Source: Pseudomonadota bacterium (GTDB lineage: Bacteria; Pseudomonadota; Alphaproteobacteria; Rhizobiales; Xanthobacteraceae). From it: a stretch of DNA of 64,000 bases. The DNA is taken from assembly GCA_018240595.1 (NCBI GenBank), contig JAFEFL010000013.1:62001-126000 (forward strand). Reading direction: 5' to 3'. Under the pieces are notes generated by a model. The model saw only the letters and a list, made by a program, of their open reading frames with translations, ran no database searches and was not told the DNA's origin. Both the position numbers and the translations under genes were made by a program. Below, piece by piece: positions 27,071 through 35,825 of the stretch (its first letter is position 1; each line of letters starts with the position of its first letter).

Positions 27071-28081
27071 TTGGCCGTCGTCGTTCCGTTCGAAAGTCCG
27101 CAGGCTGCCTCGATCGAGCGCCTCGTCAAGCTGCTCGCGCCGGCCATGGAGCGTGTCAATTCGACGATTCTCGACCGCACCGGCTCCGATGTCACCATGA
27201 TCCCGGAGGTCGCCAACCACCTGATCTCGTCAGGCGGTAAGAGGCTGCGCCCGATGCTGACCTTGGCCATGGCGCAACTGTCGGGCTATGCCGGCGACGG
27301 CCATATCAAGCTCGCCGCGGCGGTCGAATTCATGCACACCGCGACGCTGCTGCACGACGACGTGGTGGACCAGAGCGACATGCGGCGCGGCAAGCAGGCG
27401 GCGCGCATGCTGTGGGGCAACGAGGCGAGCGTGCTGGTCGGCGACTTCCTGCTCGGCCAGGCCTTCAAGATGATGGTCGAGGTCGGCAACCTCACCGCGC
27501 TCGACATTCTCTCATCGGCCGCGGCGGTGATCGCCGAGGGCGAGGTGATGCAGCTCGGCGCGGCGAAGAACACCGCGACCAACGAGGACGAATATCTCGC
27601 GGTGATCCGCGCCAAGACCGCCGAATTGTTCGCGGCGGCCTGCGAGGTCGGCCCGGTGCTGGCCGGCCGCGACAAGACCGAGATCGCCGCCTGCCGCTCC
27701 TACGGCATGAATCTCGGCATCGCCTTCCAGCTCGTCGATGACGCGCTCGACTACGGCGGCAAGTCGGCCAAGCTCGGCAAGAATGTCGGCGACGATTTCC
27801 GTGAGGGCAAGATCACGCTGCCGGTGGTGCTGTCGTTCCGCCGCGGCTCCGACGCCGAGCGCGCCTTCTGGAATCGCACGCTCGGCGAAGGCAAGATCGA
27901 GGACGGCGATCTCGACCATGCCATCGGCCTGATGACCAAGCATCACGCCATCGAGGACACGCTCGGCCGCGCCCGGCACTACGGCGCGATCGCCACCGAC
28001 GCGCTGGCGCTGGTGCCGGCTTCCGAGATCAAGACGGCGCTGGAAGAGACCGTGGCGTTCTGTATCGCCCGGGCGTTCTGA
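27071..28081 (+). CDS. ispB: polyprenyl (octaprenyl) diphosphate synthase
   Basis: About 336 residues of the long-chain prenyl synthase family, which makes the isoprenoid side chain of ubiquinone. The first aspartate-rich motif is DDVVD at residues 96-100, the second is QLVDDALDYGG, and the GGKRLRPML motif is at residues 55-63. I chose a TTG start at 27071 because AGGAG (27058-27062) sits eight bases upstream and because the family similarity begins there; the frame is open from an earlier ATG at 26945, which would add 42 unrelated residues. The chain length is not readable from sequence. Confidence 0.9.
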   Translation: MAVVVPFESPQAASIERLVKLLAPAMERVNSTILDRTGSDVTMIPEVANHLISSGGKRLRPMLTLAMAQLSGYAGDGHIKLAAAVEFMHTATLLHDDVVDQSDMRRGKQAARMLWGNEASVLVGDFLLGQAFKMMVEVGNLTALDILSSAAAVIAEGEVMQLGAAKNTATNEDEYLAVIRAKTAELFAAACEVGPVLAGRDKTEIAACRSYGMNLGIAFQLVDDALDYGGKSAKLGKNVGDDFREGKITLPVVLSFRRGSDAERAFWNRTLGEGKIEDGDLDHAIGLMTKHHAIEDTLGRARHYGAIATDALALVPASEIKTALEETVAFCIARAF

Positions 28082-28375
28082 TTATTTCGTGACCGTGTAT
28101 CCGGTTTCCGGATCGCGCATCAGTTGGAAGCGGATATTCGGGTCCGGATCCTGACCGATGAAGCGGCCATACTGGTAGACCGGCGGCGTGCAGCCGTTCG
28201 GCCGCGGCTCGGTGTTGAACCAGATGCCGCGCAAGGTCGGACCGCCGACCTGATTGTAACAGGCCGTATGTTTGACGCGCGCCTTGTTGCCCTTGCGCGC
28301 CAGCGCCGGATCGGTGGCGACGAGCCCCCCGCCGACGAGCACAATCGCCGTCATCGCAAGCCATCGCCAGTTCAT
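28082..28375 (-). CDS. small secreted protein, unknown function
   Basis: A 97-residue protein with a signal peptide (LAMTAIVLVGGGLVATDPALA) and a mature region with two cysteines, prolines and aromatic residues. I do not recognise a domain. It ends next to the convergent ispB gene. The ATG at 28375 places the signal peptide first; the frame is open further upstream but without support. Confidence 0.6.
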   Translation of the reverse strand: MNWRWLAMTAIVLVGGGLVATDPALARKGNKARVKHTACYNQVGGPTLRGIWFNTEPRPNGCTPPVYQYGRFIGQDPDPNIRFQLMRDPETGYTVTK

Positions 28376-28458
28376 GACACGTCTCCGGTCTTCCGCGGGA
28401 CCACCGATATGGCGGCAAATCCGTACGGCCGCAACAGTTCCCGTAAAGTACGGGAAAT

Positions 28459-29388
28459 TCAAGGCGCGCCACACAGCGTGGTCGGCGCCACCCACCAGCC
28501 GCGGCCCGCGAGCGCCCGCCCCGCCGCCTCGGCCTCCGCCCCGGTGGCGAACAGCGCGAAGCACGTGGCTCCGGAGCCCGACATGCGGACGAGTTTCGTG
28601 CCCGGCAAGGCACGAAGCGCGCCGAGCACTTGGCCGATCACCGGCGCACAGGCGATCGCTGCCTCGTTCAGGTCGTTGCCGTGCGCGGCGAGATAATCGA
28701 TCAGCGCATCGAAGCGGCGCGGCACCTCGCCGAGGCGCTGCGCGTCCTGCGGCAAACCCTGCCGCGCCAGCGCCGCGAACACATCGCGCGTGGCAACGGC
28801 GACGCGCGGATTGACCAGCACCGCCGGCAGCGGCGGCAGATCGAGCGGCGGCGACAGCCGCTCGCCGATGCCGCTCATGACGCAGGCGCGCGAGCCAATG
28901 CAGACCGGCACATCGGCGCCGGTGCGCAACGCCGCGGTCATGATCCGCGCGTCGTCGAGCGACAGATCGTTGAGCCGCGCCAGCAGGCGCAGCGCCGCCG
29001 CGGCGTCGGCCGAACCGCCGCCGATGCCGGCGGCCACCGGAATATGCTTGTCGAGAATGAAGCGGCCGGTCTTGAGGCCTGGCACCAAAGCCGCCAGCGC
29101 GTCATGCGCCTTGACGATGAGATTGTCGCGCGCCGCGCCGATGACATCGGCGAACGGCCCGCGCGCTTCAACGCTGACATGGCCGGCCGGCTCGAGCGTC
29201 AACGTATCGGCGACATCGGCGAAGACGACCAGGCTTTCCAGCTCGTGGTAGCCATCGGCGCGCTTGCCGGTGACGCGCAAAGTCAGGTTGATCTTGGCGC
29301 GGGCGGGTTGGGTGAGTTCGTCTGTTCCCCTCCCCTCGCGAGCCCTTGCCAGTGGTGGGGAGGGGTCAGGGGTGGGGGGAATAGACAT
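28459..29388 (-). CDS. ispE: 4-diphosphocytidyl-2-C-methyl-D-erythritol kinase
   Basis: About 309 residues of the GHMP kinase IspE, which phosphorylates CDP-methylerythritol in the MEP isoprenoid pathway. The conserved opening is PARAKINLTLRVTGKRADGYHEL, and the ATP-binding GHMP loop is PVAAGIGGGSADAAAALR. The nearest start codon in frame is ATG 29388, inside a REP-like element, which adds about 25 residues (SIPPTPDPSPPLARAREGR and so on) not seen in the family. No ATG, GTG or TTG exists in frame between the repeat and the conserved domain, so the translation start must lie in the repeat. Confidence 0.9.
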   Translation of the reverse strand: MSIPPTPDPSPPLARAREGRGTDELTQPARAKINLTLRVTGKRADGYHELESLVVFADVADTLTLEPAGHVSVEARGPFADVIGAARDNLIVKAHDALAALVPGLKTGRFILDKHIPVAAGIGGGSADAAAALRLLARLNDLSLDDARIMTAALRTGADVPVCIGSRACVMSGIGERLSPPLDLPPLPAVLVNPRVAVATRDVFAALARQGLPQDAQRLGEVPRRFDALIDYLAAHGNDLNEAAIACAPVIGQVLGALRALPGTKLVRMSGSGATCFALFATGAEAEAAGRALAGRGWWVAPTTLCGAP

Positions 29389-29478
29389 CGTTGAAAAAGC
29401 GAAGAGCCCCCCACCCCGCTTCACATCGCTAACACGATGTGAAGCGACCCTCCCCGCCGCTTCGCGGGGGGAGGGAAA
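29326..29478. repeat. composite REP-like element (two inverted units)
   Basis: Two units of the C/G-rich palindrome face each other. Unit A: CCCCTCCCC (29327-29335), loop, GGGGAGGGG (29357-29365), TCAGGGGTGGGGGG. Unit B, from 29407, reads as the reverse of the same design and contains an inner 10-bp hairpin (CTTCACATCG with CGATGTGAAG). It lies at the ispE start and ends before the TPR gene stop. A similar composite is at 54124-54275. Confidence 0.8.
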
Positions 29479-29486
29479 AGAAAGTG

Positions 29487-31271
29487 CTAGCCGCCGTTGC
29501 CCTGCTTGGCTGCCGGCTTTTCCGTCGAATTGGCCTGCGAGGTCGCTTCCTGGGGCAGGCCGTGCTGCAGCTTCTGCAGGATCTTCGGCAGTTCATCCGG
29601 ATCGGGCTTGAGGTCGCGCGCATGGGCCCACTGGAAGGTCGCTTCCAGTTTGCGGCCGACGCGCCAGTAGGCATCTCCGAGATGATCGTTGATCGTCGGA
29701 TCTTCCGGCTTGAGGCCGATGGCGCGCTCCAGTTCCTTGGTCGCTTCCTCGTAATTGCCGAGCCGGTAATAGGCCCAGCCGAGCGAGTCGACGATGTAGC
29801 CGTCGTCGGGACGCTGCGCGACGGCCTTCTTGATCATGGCCATGCCCTCGTCGAGGTTCACGCCCTGATCGATCCACGAGTAGCCGAGATAGTTGAGCAC
29901 GTGCGGCTGGTCCGGGAACAGCTCCAGCGCCTTCTTCAGGTCGGCTTCGGCCTTCGGCCACTGTTTGGAGCGCTCGTAGCAGATGCCGCGGAAATAGAAG
30001 ACGGTCCAGTTGCCCTTTTCCGGCTTGCCGATCAGGTCGAGGGCCTTGGTGTAGGCTTCGCCGCATTCGGCGAATTTCTTGTGGCCGCGCTCGAGATTGC
30101 CGAGCGCCAGGATCGCTTCGAGATCCTTCGGGTCGGCCTTGATGATCTCCTCGAGACGCTTCTGCGCCTCGTCGCCGCGATCGAGCGCGTCGAGATCGGC
30201 CGCCATCTGGATCGAGGCGTTGCGATACAAGGGCGAGTTCGCCGGAATGCGCTCATAGACCTTGATCGCCATGTCCGGCTTCTTCAGCGATTCATAGAGA
30301 TCGGCCAGCGACAGCAGCGCCAGCGGGTGCGACGGCGACAGGTGCAGCGCCAGCTGCAGATAGACGAGGCCGAGGTCTTCGCCGCCGCGCCGGCCGAGCG
30401 AGGCGCCAAGCCCATACAGCGCCTCGGCGCCGCCGGCCTGCGGACCGGTCACGAGCAGCGGCAGCTTGTCGCCAGCCTTGACCTTGTTCATCTCCTCGAC
30501 GATCAGCGGATGGCGCGGCAGAACCTTGTCGAAAGCCTCGAATACGTCGAGCGCTTCCTTGGAGGTCTTGTTGCGCGACAGCCAGCCGCCATAGGCCTCG
30601 ACAACGCGCAGCGCCGTCGGGTCCTGTTTGTAGGCGCGCTCCAGACGCTTGCCGGCGTCCTTCTTCTGCCCGGCGGCATCGAGGATCAGGCCGGCATGCA
30701 GATCCTTGAAGATGCCGTACCAGTCCGGCCCCGACAGCCGATCGATGGTCGCGACCGCGGCCTTGGCATCGCCGGCGCCGGCCTGGCTCCAGGCAGTGAG
30801 CAGCGTTGCTGTCAGGTCGGTGATTGGCCCGCGAACCGACTGCGCCAGATTGCGGCGTGCGGTGGCGAAGTGCCCGATCTTGATGTCGTGCACGCCCATG
30901 ACCAGGCGCGACACGCGGTCCGACTTGTCGGAGGCGACGACGCGGTCGGCGAATTTGACCGCTTCGTTGATGTCGCCCCCCACCAGCAGCGACAGGAAAG
31001 CCCGATCGAGCAGTTCGGCGTTCTTGGGGTCGCGGCGCAAGGCCGATCGATAATAGGCGGCGGCAGCCAGCGCATCGCGCTGCTGGCCGGCATGCCGGGC
31101 AGCCAGGTAGCTGCCCGAGGCGGTCATGCCCGACAAATCGAGCGCGCTCGGCCCGTTTTCGCGCGGCGTCTGAGCCTTCGCCGAAGCAGGGGCAACGGCA
31201 TGGAAAGCGAAGACAAAAACAGAGAACGCGGCGCCGGCGGCGAAACACCGGAACGGGCTCGAAAATTTCAC
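29487..31271 (-). CDS. secreted tetratricopeptide repeat protein
   Basis: A 594-residue TPR protein with an N-terminal signal sequence (FRCFAAGAAFSVFVFAFHAVAPASA). TPR units run through almost the whole length, for example the segments containing LRRDPKNAELL, ALHLSPSHPLALLSLADLY and AIGLKPEDPTINDHLGDAYWRVGR. This points to a periplasmic or membrane-associated scaffold, partner unknown. I chose a GTG start (31271) with GGAG 8 bases upstream; the frame runs open to 31544 but without similarity. The C-terminus lies beside the REP-like element. Confidence 0.75.
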   Translation of the reverse strand: MKFSSPFRCFAAGAAFSVFVFAFHAVAPASAKAQTPRENGPSALDLSGMTASGSYLAARHAGQQRDALAAAAYYRSALRRDPKNAELLDRAFLSLLVGGDINEAVKFADRVVASDKSDRVSRLVMGVHDIKIGHFATARRNLAQSVRGPITDLTATLLTAWSQAGAGDAKAAVATIDRLSGPDWYGIFKDLHAGLILDAAGQKKDAGKRLERAYKQDPTALRVVEAYGGWLSRNKTSKEALDVFEAFDKVLPRHPLIVEEMNKVKAGDKLPLLVTGPQAGGAEALYGLGASLGRRGGEDLGLVYLQLALHLSPSHPLALLSLADLYESLKKPDMAIKVYERIPANSPLYRNASIQMAADLDALDRGDEAQKRLEEIIKADPKDLEAILALGNLERGHKKFAECGEAYTKALDLIGKPEKGNWTVFYFRGICYERSKQWPKAEADLKKALELFPDQPHVLNYLGYSWIDQGVNLDEGMAMIKKAVAQRPDDGYIVDSLGWAYYRLGNYEEATKELERAIGLKPEDPTINDHLGDAYWRVGRKLEATFQWAHARDLKPDPDELPKILQKLQHGLPQEATSQANSTEKPAAKQGNGG

Positions 31272-31615
31272 TGGCGATGCTCCATGAAGCGCCGGCGCGG
31301 CTTTCCGCGCTGAGTCGCTAAGGTTAAGCCCAGAATGACCGTTTTGCGCCGCAACCGCAAGAACGCCCCCATCCCAGGCGGCCGCAGCCCAATCGCCGCA
31401 CATTGACCGCGCCGGTGTGGCGGCAGCAAGGCCGACGCCTTCACGTTCCACGACAAGGCCGCCCGCTTCGAGATCGCACGACGCCGCCACCGCCCGGGCG
31501 GGGGCCGGGGCTGGGGCAAAAGCTTCTTCCCTATTTACGAGCACTCTACATTATTGCAACCTATAGATGTAGTGTGAAAGCCATCCCCGCGCCTGCCGCC
31601 CCGAAAGGACCGACA
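31272..31615. other. intergenic region with an inverted repeat ahead of the heme protein gene
   Basis: About 340 bases between the TPR gene start and the heme protein start. It is GC-rich up to 31530, with no convincing gene, and AT-richer to 31600. CTACAT (31546-31551) and ATGTAG (31567-31572) are inverted copies spaced two helical turns apart (21 bases centre to centre), a plausible dimeric operator or promoter site for the downstream gene. GAAAGGACC just before the ATG of the next gene is a good ribosome binding site. Confidence 0.4.
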
Positions 31616-33055
31616 ATGTTCACCCAAACCCACCGCCCCGGCATCGCAGCCATCACGCTCTGCACCGCCATTTTCATATCGGCCGTCGCTGCGTCCCCTG
31701 CCCGAGCCGCGCCCGATCCCGGCTGTCCGGCCTTCGGCTGGTCCGAGGGTCTCGGCCAATATCTGTCGCCGACCGCCGCCTTTCCAACCGAGGACACCAA
31801 GAACCTTAACGCGCCGGATTGCGTGTTTCACCAGTGGTCGTGGGAGGCGTTCGTCTGGGCGACCGCGCTGGTGAACGGCCCCGGCGGCAACAAGGTGCCG
31901 CGCTTCATGACCTTGCCGACGCCCGACATGTTCCTGGCGCCCGGCACCCCGCGGCCGCCGGCCGTGCTGCGGCTCGGCGCGCGCTCGCGCGTGGTGCGCG
32001 GCGAGAGCGGCTACAGCGAAGGCGCCGGCTCGATCGTCGAGGCCGACGGCAACATGATGGTCTCGCAGAATGGCTATCCGGTTTACGCCTCGGTGCACAT
32101 GAACCCGTCCTACTTCGCGACCGCCCGGCAAAATCTCATCATTGATGGCGGTTACCAGAAAGGCGATCCGAACCGTTTCTTCAATGTCGGCGCCGCGGTG
32201 TTCAAGGCGACCTGGCTGCGTCTCGACCCCGGCCAGCAGGCACCCGCCGGCGCCTACGTGACGCAGGCCGAAGTGCCGGTGCTGGCAACTTCCGTGCAGC
32301 CGGGATCGGTGACGATCGCGCCGGTGCCCAACAAGTTCGTCAAGGTGCCGGTCGCGCTCGTCGGCCTGCATGTCGTCGGCTACACCGTCAACCACCCGGA
32401 ATTCCTGTGGGGCACCTTCGAGCATCAGCTCAACACGCCGGCGAGCGCCGACAACACCTTCGATCCATCGGCCGGCACTAGCGATCCGAAGAGCTACACC
32501 TTTTACAAGGGCGGCACGCCGTACAGTCAGGTCAACAATGCGGCGTCGCCGCCGCAGCTCGCGCTCAATGCGGCGACGCAGAAGCTGTCGCCGGCGACCA
32601 ACGCCGTGCTGGAGAACGCGACCGGCGGCGAGAACCACCCGAACGGCGCCGACAACATCAAGGTCATCAACCAGCAGGCCAAAGGCAGCGTCGGCAATTT
32701 CCCGGCGCCGCAGTCGCAGTTCGGCAGCTACACATTGGTCGGCACCGTGTGGATGCAGCCCGGCGCCTTCAACCTGCAAAGCGACCAGACCACGGCGACC
32801 GGGTCGATCACGCTCGCCAACACCACGGCCGAGACCTTCTTCCAGGTGCCGAAGAACAGCCCGCCGAGCGCGATCCAGAACTGCTTCACCTGCCACAACG
32901 CGACATCGTATTCGTTCCAGCCGCCGCCGCCGACGAAACTGCCGGCGCGCCTGATCGCCATCAGCCACGTGCTGGCGCATGGCACGGCCTATGCGGTGCC
33001 GAACTCGATATCGGGACAGACGCTGCTTGGCGGCAGGCCGAGGGCGAAGCAATAG
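31616..33055 (+). CDS. secreted mono-heme cytochrome c-like protein
   Basis: A 479-residue protein with a signal peptide (ITLCTAIFISAVAASPARA) and a single C-type heme-binding motif near the C-terminus (Cys423, Cys426, His427; CFTCHN). The large central region is Gly-, Pro- and Ala-rich with an aromatic-rich HPEFLWGTFEHQ stretch and has no domain I can name. Exported mono-heme proteins with long N-terminal domains can be electron transfer partners of periplasmic oxidases, but no such partner is next to it. ATG 31616 is the start that gives a full signal peptide. Confidence 0.72.
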   Translation: MFTQTHRPGIAAITLCTAIFISAVAASPARAAPDPGCPAFGWSEGLGQYLSPTAAFPTEDTKNLNAPDCVFHQWSWEAFVWATALVNGPGGNKVPRFMTLPTPDMFLAPGTPRPPAVLRLGARSRVVRGESGYSEGAGSIVEADGNMMVSQNGYPVYASVHMNPSYFATARQNLIIDGGYQKGDPNRFFNVGAAVFKATWLRLDPGQQAPAGAYVTQAEVPVLATSVQPGSVTIAPVPNKFVKVPVALVGLHVVGYTVNHPEFLWGTFEHQLNTPASADNTFDPSAGTSDPKSYTFYKGGTPYSQVNNAASPPQLALNAATQKLSPATNAVLENATGGENHPNGADNIKVINQQAKGSVGNFPAPQSQFGSYTLVGTVWMQPGAFNLQSDQTTATGSITLANTTAETFFQVPKNSPPSAIQNCFTCHNATSYSFQPPPPTKLPARLIAISHVLAHGTAYAVPNSISGQTLLGGRPRAKQ

Positions 33056-33063
33056 GGATTGTC

Positions 33064-33123
33064 ATGGCCGGGCTTGACCCGGCCATCCCGCTTAGGGACG
33101 CACTGTGCCCGCCTAAGCGGGAT
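33064..33123. repeat. palindromic repeat between convergent genes, likely terminator
   Basis: Two hairpins in a row: ATGGCCGGG with CCCGGCCAT (33064-33086) and ATCCCGCTTAG with CTAAGCGGGAT (33085-33095 and 33113-33123). They lie between the stops of the heme protein (33055) and the ETF-QO gene (33123) and are of the same kind as the GTCATCCCCGC repeats elsewhere in the window. Confidence 0.7.
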
Positions 33124-34772
33124 CACATCCCCGAATAATTCGGGCCGCCCGCGCCTTCCGGCGGCACCCAGGTGATGTTCTGGTTCGGGTCCTTGATGTC
33201 GCAGGTTTTGCAGTGGACGCAGTTCTGCGCGTTGATGACGAACTTCGGATTGCCCGCCTCTTCGACCCACTCATAAACGCCGGCCGGGCAATAGCGCGTC
33301 GACGGGCCGGCGAAGACGTCGTGTTCGGACGACTTCTGCAGGGCCATATCCTTGACCTTCAGGTGCGGCGGCTGGTCTTCCTCGTGGTTGGTGTTCGACA
33401 GAAACACCGAAGACAGCCGGTCGAAAGTGAGCTTGCCGTCCGGCTTCGGATATTCGATCGGCGTGCATTCGGCGGCCGGCTTGAGCGAAGCGTAATCCGG
33501 CTTGCCGTGGCTTTGCGTGCCGAACAACGAGAAGCCCAGCGTGCGCGTCCACATGTCGAGGCCGCCGAGCACAATGCCGAGCAAGGTGCCGAACTTCGAC
33601 CACAGCGGCTTGGCGTTGCGCACCCGCGACAGGTCCTTGCCGATCGGCGAATTGCGCCAGCCATTCTCGTAGTCGCTGAGCTCGTCATGAGCGCGGCCGG
33701 CGGCGAGCGCGGCGCCCGCCGCTTCCGCCGCCATGATGCCGGACAGGATGGCGTTGTGGCTGCCCTTGATGCGCGGCACGTTCATGAAGCCGGCATCGCA
33801 GCCGATCAGCGCGCCGCCGGGGAATGTCAGCTTCGGCACCGACTGATAGCCGCCTTCGGTCAGCGCCCGTGCGCCATAGGACAGGCGTTTGCCGCCCTCG
33901 AAGGTGTCGCGCACCAAAGGATGCGTCTTGAAGCGCTGGAATTCCTCGAACGGCGACAGATAAGGGTTCTTGTAGTTGAGGTGAACGACGAACCCGACCG
34001 ACACCAGGTTGTCGCCGAAGTGATAGAGGAACGAGCCGCCGCCAGTCGCGCCGTCGAGCGGCCAGCCGAACGAGTGCTGCACCAGGCCGGGTCTGTGCTT
34101 GTCGGGCGCGACCTGCCACAGCTCCTTCAGGCCGATGCCGAACTTCTGCGGTTCGCGGCCTTCGCCGAGATTGAACTTGGCCAGAAGCTGCTTGCCGAGA
34201 TTGCCGCGCGCGCCTTCGGCGAACAAGGTGTACTTGGCGCGCAGCTCCATGCCGCGGGTGAAGTTGGCATTGGGCTCGCCCGACTTGCCGATGCCCATGT
34301 CGCCGGTGGCGACGCCAACGACGGCGCCGTTGTCGTCATACAGAACCTCGGCGGCGGCGAAGCCCGGGTAGATTTCGACGCCGAGGCCTTCGGCCTTGGT
34401 GCCGAGCCAGCGGCAGACGTCGCCGAGCGAAACGATGTAGTTGCCGTGATTGCCCATCAGCGGCGGCAGCAGCAGGTTCGGCAGGCGCAGCGCGCCGCTG
34501 TGGCCGAGGAAATAAAAGCGGTCGTCGCTGACCGCGGTCTTGATCGGCGTGTCTTCGGAGCGCCAGTCCGGCAGCAGCTTGTCGAGGCCGACGGGATCGA
34601 TCACCGCGCCGGACAGGATATGCGCGCCGACCTCGGAACCCTTTTCGACGACGACGACCGACTGATCGGGATTGAGCTGTTTGAGGCGGATCGCGGCGGC
34701 AAGGCCGGCCGGCCCCGCACCCACCACCACAACTTCGAATTCCATCGCTTCGCGGGCCGGCAGGTCGGTCAT
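33123..34772 (-). CDS. electron transfer flavoprotein-ubiquinone oxidoreductase
   Basis: A 549-residue ETF-QO, an inner-membrane-associated enzyme that passes electrons from ETF to ubiquinone. It has an N-terminal FAD-binding Rossmann motif (VVVGAGPAGLAAAIRL) and a C-terminal ferredoxin-like region with cysteines in CPAGVYEW and NCVHCKTCDIKDPNQN that hold the 4Fe-4S cluster. Full length and intact by eye. A second ATG at 34745 may be the true start. It shares the upstream region with the divergent uracil-DNA glycosylase. Confidence 0.95.
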   Translation of the reverse strand: MTDLPAREAMEFEVVVVGAGPAGLAAAIRLKQLNPDQSVVVVEKGSEVGAHILSGAVIDPVGLDKLLPDWRSEDTPIKTAVSDDRFYFLGHSGALRLPNLLLPPLMGNHGNYIVSLGDVCRWLGTKAEGLGVEIYPGFAAAEVLYDDNGAVVGVATGDMGIGKSGEPNANFTRGMELRAKYTLFAEGARGNLGKQLLAKFNLGEGREPQKFGIGLKELWQVAPDKHRPGLVQHSFGWPLDGATGGGSFLYHFGDNLVSVGFVVHLNYKNPYLSPFEEFQRFKTHPLVRDTFEGGKRLSYGARALTEGGYQSVPKLTFPGGALIGCDAGFMNVPRIKGSHNAILSGIMAAEAAGAALAAGRAHDELSDYENGWRNSPIGKDLSRVRNAKPLWSKFGTLLGIVLGGLDMWTRTLGFSLFGTQSHGKPDYASLKPAAECTPIEYPKPDGKLTFDRLSSVFLSNTNHEEDQPPHLKVKDMALQKSSEHDVFAGPSTRYCPAGVYEWVEEAGNPKFVINAQNCVHCKTCDIKDPNQNITWVPPEGAGGPNYSGM

Positions 34773-34913
34773 CCAGATCTCCTCGAGGGGGCTCCTTCGG
34801 CCGAACCAGCGCCCTTTGCCCCCGGAACGCAGTTCATAACGCTTCTATTGACCACTTTTGCACAGCAGGGGCAATCGTCCGGTTCTTCGATTTCGTTGTG
34901 CTAGAGTGCCGCG

Positions 34914-35717
34914 ATGACGGAAATTCCCACCCTCAACGCGCGTGACGTGCTCGAGTTCTATCTCGACACCGGCGTCGATGCGCTGCTCGGCGAGGAGCCG
35001 GTCGATCGCTTCGCCGCGGTCGAGGCACCACCGGTGGCGCCGCGCCAGCCGAGCGAGCGCCCCGCGCCGGCGGCGACGGTCCGTCCGGCGACGCCGGCGC
35101 CGGCCGTGGTCGCGCCCGACGAGGCCGCCATGGCGGCGCGCGCCGCCGCCAAGAACGCGACAACACTCGATGAGTTACGCGCCATCGTCGAAGGCTTCGA
35201 CGGTTGCGCGCTCAAGGCGACGGCGACGCGCACCGTGTTCGCCGACGGCAATCCGCAGGCCCGCGTCATGCTGGTCGGCGAAGCACCGGGCCGAGACGAG
35301 GACATCGAGGGCCTGCCCTTCGTCGGCCGCTCCGGCAAGCTGCTCGACCAGATGCTGAAAGCGATCGGCCTCGACCGCAGCTCGGTTTACATCGCCAACA
35401 TCGTGCCGTGGCGCCCGCCGGGCAACCGCACGCCGACGCCGCAGGAATCGGCGATCTGCCTGCCCTTCGTGCTGCGCCAGATCGAACTCGCCGACCCGGA
35501 CATTCTGGTGTGTCTCGGCGGGCCGTCGGCGCAGACGCTGCTCAACATCAAGGACGGCATCACCAAGACGCGCGGCCGCTGGTTCACTTTCGACACCGGC
35601 AAGCGAGAGATCCGCGCCATCGCCACGTTCCATCCGGCCTTCCTGCTGCGCTCGCCGCTGCAGAAGCGCTTCGCCTGGCGCGACCTCCTGGCGATCAGGA
35701 AGGCGCTGGAAAACTAG
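34914..35717 (+). CDS. uracil-DNA glycosylase, family 4-like
   Basis: A 267-residue glycosylase that removes uracil from DNA. Residues about 120-260 hold the family: VMLVGEAPGRDEDIEGLPFVGRSGKLLDQML, the NIVPWRPPGNRTPTP stretch, and ATFHPAFLLR near the end. Residues 1-95 form an Ala/Pro-rich lead region. Known family-4 enzymes bind a 4Fe-4S cluster through four cysteines; here only the GFDGC and SAIC positions keep a cysteine, and the VKC position is VPW. The cluster is therefore probably absent. Confidence 0.88.
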   Translation: MTEIPTLNARDVLEFYLDTGVDALLGEEPVDRFAAVEAPPVAPRQPSERPAPAATVRPATPAPAVVAPDEAAMAARAAAKNATTLDELRAIVEGFDGCALKATATRTVFADGNPQARVMLVGEAPGRDEDIEGLPFVGRSGKLLDQMLKAIGLDRSSVYIANIVPWRPPGNRTPTPQESAICLPFVLRQIELADPDILVCLGGPSAQTLLNIKDGITKTRGRWFTFDTGKREIRAIATFHPAFLLRSPLQKRFAWRDLLAIRKALEN

Positions 35718-35750
35718 CGCCCCACGACATGCGCTGTTCCAACCTCCGTT

Positions 35751-35812
35751 CATTCCCGCGTAAGCGGGAATCCAGCCTTCTTGGCTCTGGGTCCCCGCTT
35801 CCGCGGGGACGA
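35751..35812. repeat. REP-like hairpin repeat
   Basis: TTCCCGCGTAAGCGGGAA forms a first hairpin, followed by ATCCAG and a second GTCCCCGCTTCCGCGGGGAC hairpin. It lies between the convergent uracil-DNA glycosylase (35717) and EamA-like gene (35826) and belongs to the same broad family as the 44497 and 45564 copies. Confidence 0.7.
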
Positions 35813-35825
35813 ACGGAGTGAGCCG

